From: Nitrospirota bacterium
Lineage (GTDB): Bacteria; Nitrospirota_A; Leptospirillia; Leptospirillales; Leptospirillaceae
Direction of reading: 5' to 3'
DNA: 7,612 bases
Assembly: GCA_021838765.1 (NCBI GenBank)
Contig: JAKCCY010000128.1
Coordinates: 1 to 7,612 of the forward strand
Shown in pieces: positions 5,738 to 7,612 of this stretch. Both the position numbers and the translations under genes were made by a program. The notes beneath the pieces are model-generated. The model was not told where the DNA came from. It saw nothing but the letters and a program-made list of their open reading frames with translations, and did no database searches. Each line of letters begins with the position of its first letter. Position 1 is the stretch's first letter.

Positions 5738-6571
5738 ATGGCAAGATATCGCTCGATCTGGATCTCTGATATCCACCTGGGAACAAAGGGGTGCCAGGCA
5801 GAAAAACTGCTGGATTTTCTCCGTTGCACGGAATCAGAGTACTTGTATCTTGTGGGGGATATTATCGATTTCTGGAGCCTCAGGAGGAGCTGGTTCTGGC
5901 CGGAAACACACAATACCGTTGTCCAGAAAATCCTGAGGAAGTCCCGCTCCGGGACAAGGGTCTTTTATATTCAGGGCAATCATGATCCCATGGCGGACTG
6001 GATGGTATCGATCCTGAATTCCGGACATGTTGCCTTTGGCCCGATCAGTCTTTCCCGGGAAGCGACCCATGTTGCCGCCGATGGCAAGATATTCATGGTC
6101 CTGCACGGTGACCAGTTTGACTCCTGCATGCAGTATGCGCCCTGGCTTGCCAAGCTGGGAGACAGGGGGTACTCGATTCTCCTGGGGGTGAACCGCTTGC
6201 TGCTTCCCCTTACGCGATTTTTGGGCATTCATGGGCGCTGGTCCCTCGCCGGCTATGTAAAGAGGTCAATGAAAACCGCCGTTTCATTTATCAGCGATTT
6301 TGAGGAGATTGTCGCGAGATCCGTTCGGAAAAACGAGGCTCATGGCATTATCTGCGGGCATATTCACCATGCAAGCATTCGTCAGATTGACGGAATTTCC
6401 TACATGAATGACGGTGACTGGATTGAAAGTTGCTCTGCGCTCTGTGAGCATGAAGACGGTCGCTTTGAGATCATCAGATGGGATGACCGCTTGCCAGATG
6501 GCGAGATGCCGGAGGTGGTCCGGCAAGGATGCGAGAAAGGGGTTTTAGAAGAGGAGCCTACCGGGGTTTGA
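5738..6571 (+). CDS. LpxH-family (COG2908) UDP-2,3-diacylglucosamine pyrophosphatase-like metallophosphoesterase
   Basis: This 277-residue enzyme belongs to the calcineurin-like phosphoesterases. Metal-binding motifs appear in order: SDIHLG (10-15, Asp11 and His13), LVGDIIDFW (38-46, Asp41), IQGNHD (78-83, Asn81 and His82), LHGDQFD (122-128, His123), and CGHIHHA (206-212, His208 and His210). The set is complete, so a two-metal active site is expected. The tail ISYMNDGDWIESCSALCE (220-237) is typical of the COG2908 group related to LpxH. LpxH removes UMP from UDP-2,3-diacylglucosamine in lipid A synthesis at the membrane; a hydrophobic middle region, YSILLGVNRLLLPLTRFLG (145-163), matches the insertion that contacts lipid. 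Many COG2908 members outside gammaproteobacteria are not proven LpxH enzymes. Pairing with a lipid glycosyltransferase leaves open a different pyrophosphate or phosphate lipid substrate. The family is certain, the exact substrate is not. The stop codon sits in the loop of a hairpin. Confidence 0.85.
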   Translation: MARYRSIWISDIHLGTKGCQAEKLLDFLRCTESEYLYLVGDIIDFWSLRRSWFWPETHNTVVQKILRKSRSGTRVFYIQGNHDPMADWMVSILNSGHVAFGPISLSREATHVAADGKIFMVLHGDQFDSCMQYAPWLAKLGDRGYSILLGVNRLLLPLTRFLGIHGRWSLAGYVKRSMKTAVSFISDFEEIVARSVRKNEAHGIICGHIHHASIRQIDGISYMNDGDWIESCSALCEHEDGRFEIIRWDDRLPDGEMPEVVRQGCEKGVLEEEPTGV

Positions 6572-6583
6572 TCCCCTGCTCCT
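6552..6583. terminator. Stem-loop around the metallophosphoesterase stop codon
   Basis: AGGAGC (6552-6557) pairs exactly with GCTCCT (6578-6583), and an inner GGGG (6563-6566) pairs with CCCC (6573-6576) around the loop TTTGAT. The bulge is CTACC against a single T. The TGA stop (6569-6571) is in the loop. No T-run follows on the plus strand, so this is more likely an mRNA-stabilising or Rho-assisted end than a classic intrinsic terminator. On the minus strand it could also act on the convergent gene. Confidence 0.35.
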
Positions 6584-6607
6584 GGCAAATATCTTCGGGA
6601 GGGGGTG

Positions 6608-6637
6608 TCCGGCGGTATGGGTCTTTCTGCCGCCGGA
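6608..6637. terminator. GC-rich hairpin between convergent genes
   Basis: TCCGGCGG (6608-6615) and CCGCCGGA (6630-6637) form a perfect 8-bp stem with a 14-base loop, centred in the 85-base gap between the two convergent stop codons. No T-run follows on either strand. Position and stability suggest a shared transcript end, but efficiency is uncertain. Confidence 0.4.
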
Positions 6638-6656
6638 ACTCCGTGTGGGGGGAGAT

Positions 6657-7319
6657 CTAGGCGGGCTGCCTAACGTTAAAGGCAGAGTTTGGCAGGCGTG
6701 TCGGCTGGAGGTGTCCAGCCGGGCGGGACGTTGAGCCGGCAGTCAACGTGGGTTCGATCCTGATCTTCAATGCTTCCATCCGCTCAATCCTCGACGATTT
6801 TTTTTGCGTGGAGGAGATTTCGATCCGGTCTTCATCTGTTGCCGGATCGATCTCCCGAAGCCTGTCTCCCGAAACGCTGACACACTCACCCGGAGAAAGT
6901 TTTGTCACGTCGGGGGAAAGCTGTTTTTTCATGATGACCATGACCCCCTGTTCCGGATGGTAAACAACCGATGGGTCGACCACGATGTCAACCATCTTTC
7001 CGGTTGAGGTGTGGATGCATCCCGTCGATCCGGACTGTGACGACCTGATTTCCATATTCGTGATTCCGGATTTTCCCGTCCTCATCTCGACAATGACTCC
7101 AACGAGGTTTTCCGGGCTGTTTTTGGAGAGGGCATATTCCGGATGGCTCGTTGCATGCCGTTCTGCGGCTTCGGCCGACTGTGCATTGTTTCCTTCCCAG
7201 AGGATGGAGAGGAAGAGGGCACCGGCCAGAATGGTTCTCAAAAATCCGGTTTCAGAATTATATGGTCCTGTCATGGCTTGCTCTGACTGGTTTTTTATGA
7301 TTGATCTCTCGTTTTTCAT
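6657..7319 (-). CDS. Exported protein of unknown function with a small beta-barrel-like domain
   Basis: I do not recognise this 220-residue protein. A long polar N-region (1-26) precedes a hydrophobic segment (27-41, LRTILAGALFLSIL) and a likely signal peptidase site around NAQSAEAA (45-52), so it is probably secreted to the periplasm. Residues 72-155 alternate short beta-strand-like stretches: NLVGVIVEM, KMVDIVVDPSVVYHPEQGV, VMVIMKKQL and LSPGECVSVSGDR. The pattern, ending 'L.pGe.V.VsGdr', resembles OB-like domains of DUF5666 type, but I cannot confirm homology. Two mature cysteines (101 and 146) could form a disulfide. The tail (190-220) is Pro/Ser/Thr-rich and probably disordered. The ATG at 7319 has GAGG (plus 7325-7328) five bases upstream; a second ATG at 7274 would give a shorter, more standard signal peptide but lacks a clear ribosome binding site. 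A strong candidate promoter lies about 120 bases upstream. Confidence 0.65.
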   Translation of the reverse strand: MKNERSIIKNQSEQAMTGPYNSETGFLRTILAGALFLSILWEGNNAQSAEAAERHATSHPEYALSKNSPENLVGVIVEMRTGKSGITNMEIRSSQSGSTGCIHTSTGKMVDIVVDPSVVYHPEQGVMVIMKKQLSPDVTKLSPGECVSVSGDRLREIDPATDEDRIEISSTQKKSSRIERMEALKIRIEPTLTAGSTSRPAGHLQPTRLPNSAFNVRQPA

Positions 7320-7442
7320 CTCAGCCTCGTCTGTTCTGTTCGTAAAGGGCTCTTGTTCAGAATTGCATCGCCTTCGCTGTTATCTAAGCAACATCTGTGC
7401 CATTTTTTTAAAAATTTGTTTTAGAATGACTTATGCTTTTAT

Positions 7443-7479
7443 AGCGTAACTCGAAATGACAATAATGTCAACATGTCAA
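7443..7479 (-). promoter_or_regulatory. Candidate promoter of the exported-protein gene, with two exact TTGACA boxes
   Basis: On the minus strand TTGACA occurs twice, at plus coordinates 7474-7479 and 7466-7471, eight bases apart. From the second copy, 17 bases lead to TACGCT (7443-7448) as a -10 box, which keeps the critical TA...T positions. Transcription would start near 7436 and leave a leader of about 115 bases containing an A/T-rich stretch (7411-7430). The TATAAA just downstream is 22 bases from the -35 and too far to be its partner. This is the best promoter match in the window. Confidence 0.5.
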
Positions 7480-7480
7480 C
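7457..7480. repeat. TGTCA half-site cluster overlapping the promoter
   Basis: On the plus strand TGACA (7457-7461), a 4-base spacer ATAA and TGTCA (7466-7470) form a perfect inverted repeat. A further TGTCA (7474-7478) makes a direct repeat, ATGTCAAC twice in tandem (7465-7480). The cluster covers the -35 boxes of the exported-protein promoter, where a bound regulator would block or guide RNA polymerase. Part of the repetition is forced by the two TTGACA boxes, so an operator is plausible but not certain. Confidence 0.4.
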
Positions 7481-7514
7481 ATAATTTGGTTTGGCAGACG
7501 ATCTTTAAAATTTT

Positions 7515-7612
7515 TCAATCAATGGGATTCCCCCGTTTCCCTGGAAAGAGTGACTCAAGGACATCCCATTTTTCAAACCTGATCAAGGATCCTTCTGCAG
7601 TCCCATGATTTG
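7515..7612 (-). pseudogene. Fragment resembling the N terminus of an IS5-family transposase
   Basis: Entering from the right edge on the minus strand, a frame open from 7610 ends in TGA at 7515-7517. It encodes 31 visible residues that include RFEKWDVLESLFPGKRGNP. The spacing W-x-x-L-E-x-L-x-P-G-K-x-G-x-P matches the N-terminal block of IS5-type transposases (DUF4096-like), where 'W..lepLlPGk.GdPGr....DNR' is usual. After GNP the sequence reads I-D-stop instead of continuing to the DNR block, and no other minus-strand frame in 7320-7514 resumes a transposase. It therefore looks like a remnant cut near 7520. The match is short and recalled, so another small protein's C terminus remains possible. 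The palindrome AAGGATCCTT (7585-7594) lies within it. Confidence 0.4.

Noticed and set aside
7465..7480. TGTCA direct repeat as a PhoB box
   Set aside because: Pho boxes repeat CTGTCA with an 11-base period. Here the period is 8 bases, so the match fails.
1..7612. CRISPR array, tRNA, rRNA or a complete insertion sequence
   Set aside because: I saw no regularly spaced repeats, no tRNA cloverleaf or rRNA-like segments, and no transposase with paired terminal repeats inside the window.

Overview
The window looks like chromosome from a Gram-negative (diderm) bacterium. It encodes a lipobox lipoprotein suited to outer-membrane sorting, two exported proteins with Sec-type signal peptides, and an LpxH-type enzyme family normally tied to lipid A metabolism. 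Base composition is moderate (by eye about 50% G+C), with AT-rich promoter regions and Shine-Dalgarno sites close to AAGGAG. The overall style reminds me of Leptospirillum-like acidophilic Nitrospirota, but that is an impression and no marker gene proves it.

Layout. The left edge (1-95, minus strand) is the start of a reading frame that leaves the window and resembles the beginning of a DUF4338 (DruA-like, often transposon-associated) protein. Just upstream of it is a strongly folded stretch (124-238) with a perfect 10-bp inverted repeat. Positions 240-753 hold no convincing gene. A small lipoprotein is at 754-1110 (minus). A 493-base divergent intergenic region (1111-1603) has a candidate promoter, a 9-bp direct repeat and two hairpins. 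A secreted seven-motif PQQ-type beta-propeller follows at 1604-3100 (plus). It converges, with a 9-base gap, on an MFS transporter (3110-4300, minus). Just upstream of the transporter ATG is a possible 16-residue leader peptide (4319-4369) with a better ribosome binding site than the transporter's own. A two-gene operon runs on the plus strand: an MGDG-synthase-type GT28 glycosyltransferase (4508-5719) and an LpxH-family UDP-2,3-diacylglucosamine pyrophosphatase-like metallophosphoesterase (5738-6571). This operon converges, across two hairpins, on an exported protein of unknown function (6657-7319, minus). The last gene's upstream region has two exact TTGACA hexamers embedded in repeated TGTCA half-sites. 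The right edge (7515-7612, minus) carries what looks like the N-terminal part of an IS5-type transposase, ended early by a stop.

How the genes fit together. The clearest functional unit is the glycosyltransferase/metallophosphoesterase pair, which points to synthesis or remodelling of membrane glycolipids or lipid A precursors. The lipoprotein, the beta-propeller and the 220-residue exported protein all act outside the cytoplasm but are separate transcription units, and I see no direct link among them. Both window edges show probable mobile-element material, so this block may be a core segment bordered by insertions. I found no CRISPR array, tRNA or rRNA gene, complete insertion sequence or obvious defence system inside the window. 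The least explained items are the folded region beside the DUF4338-like start, the leader-peptide candidate before the transporter, and the half-site cluster near 7457-7479.
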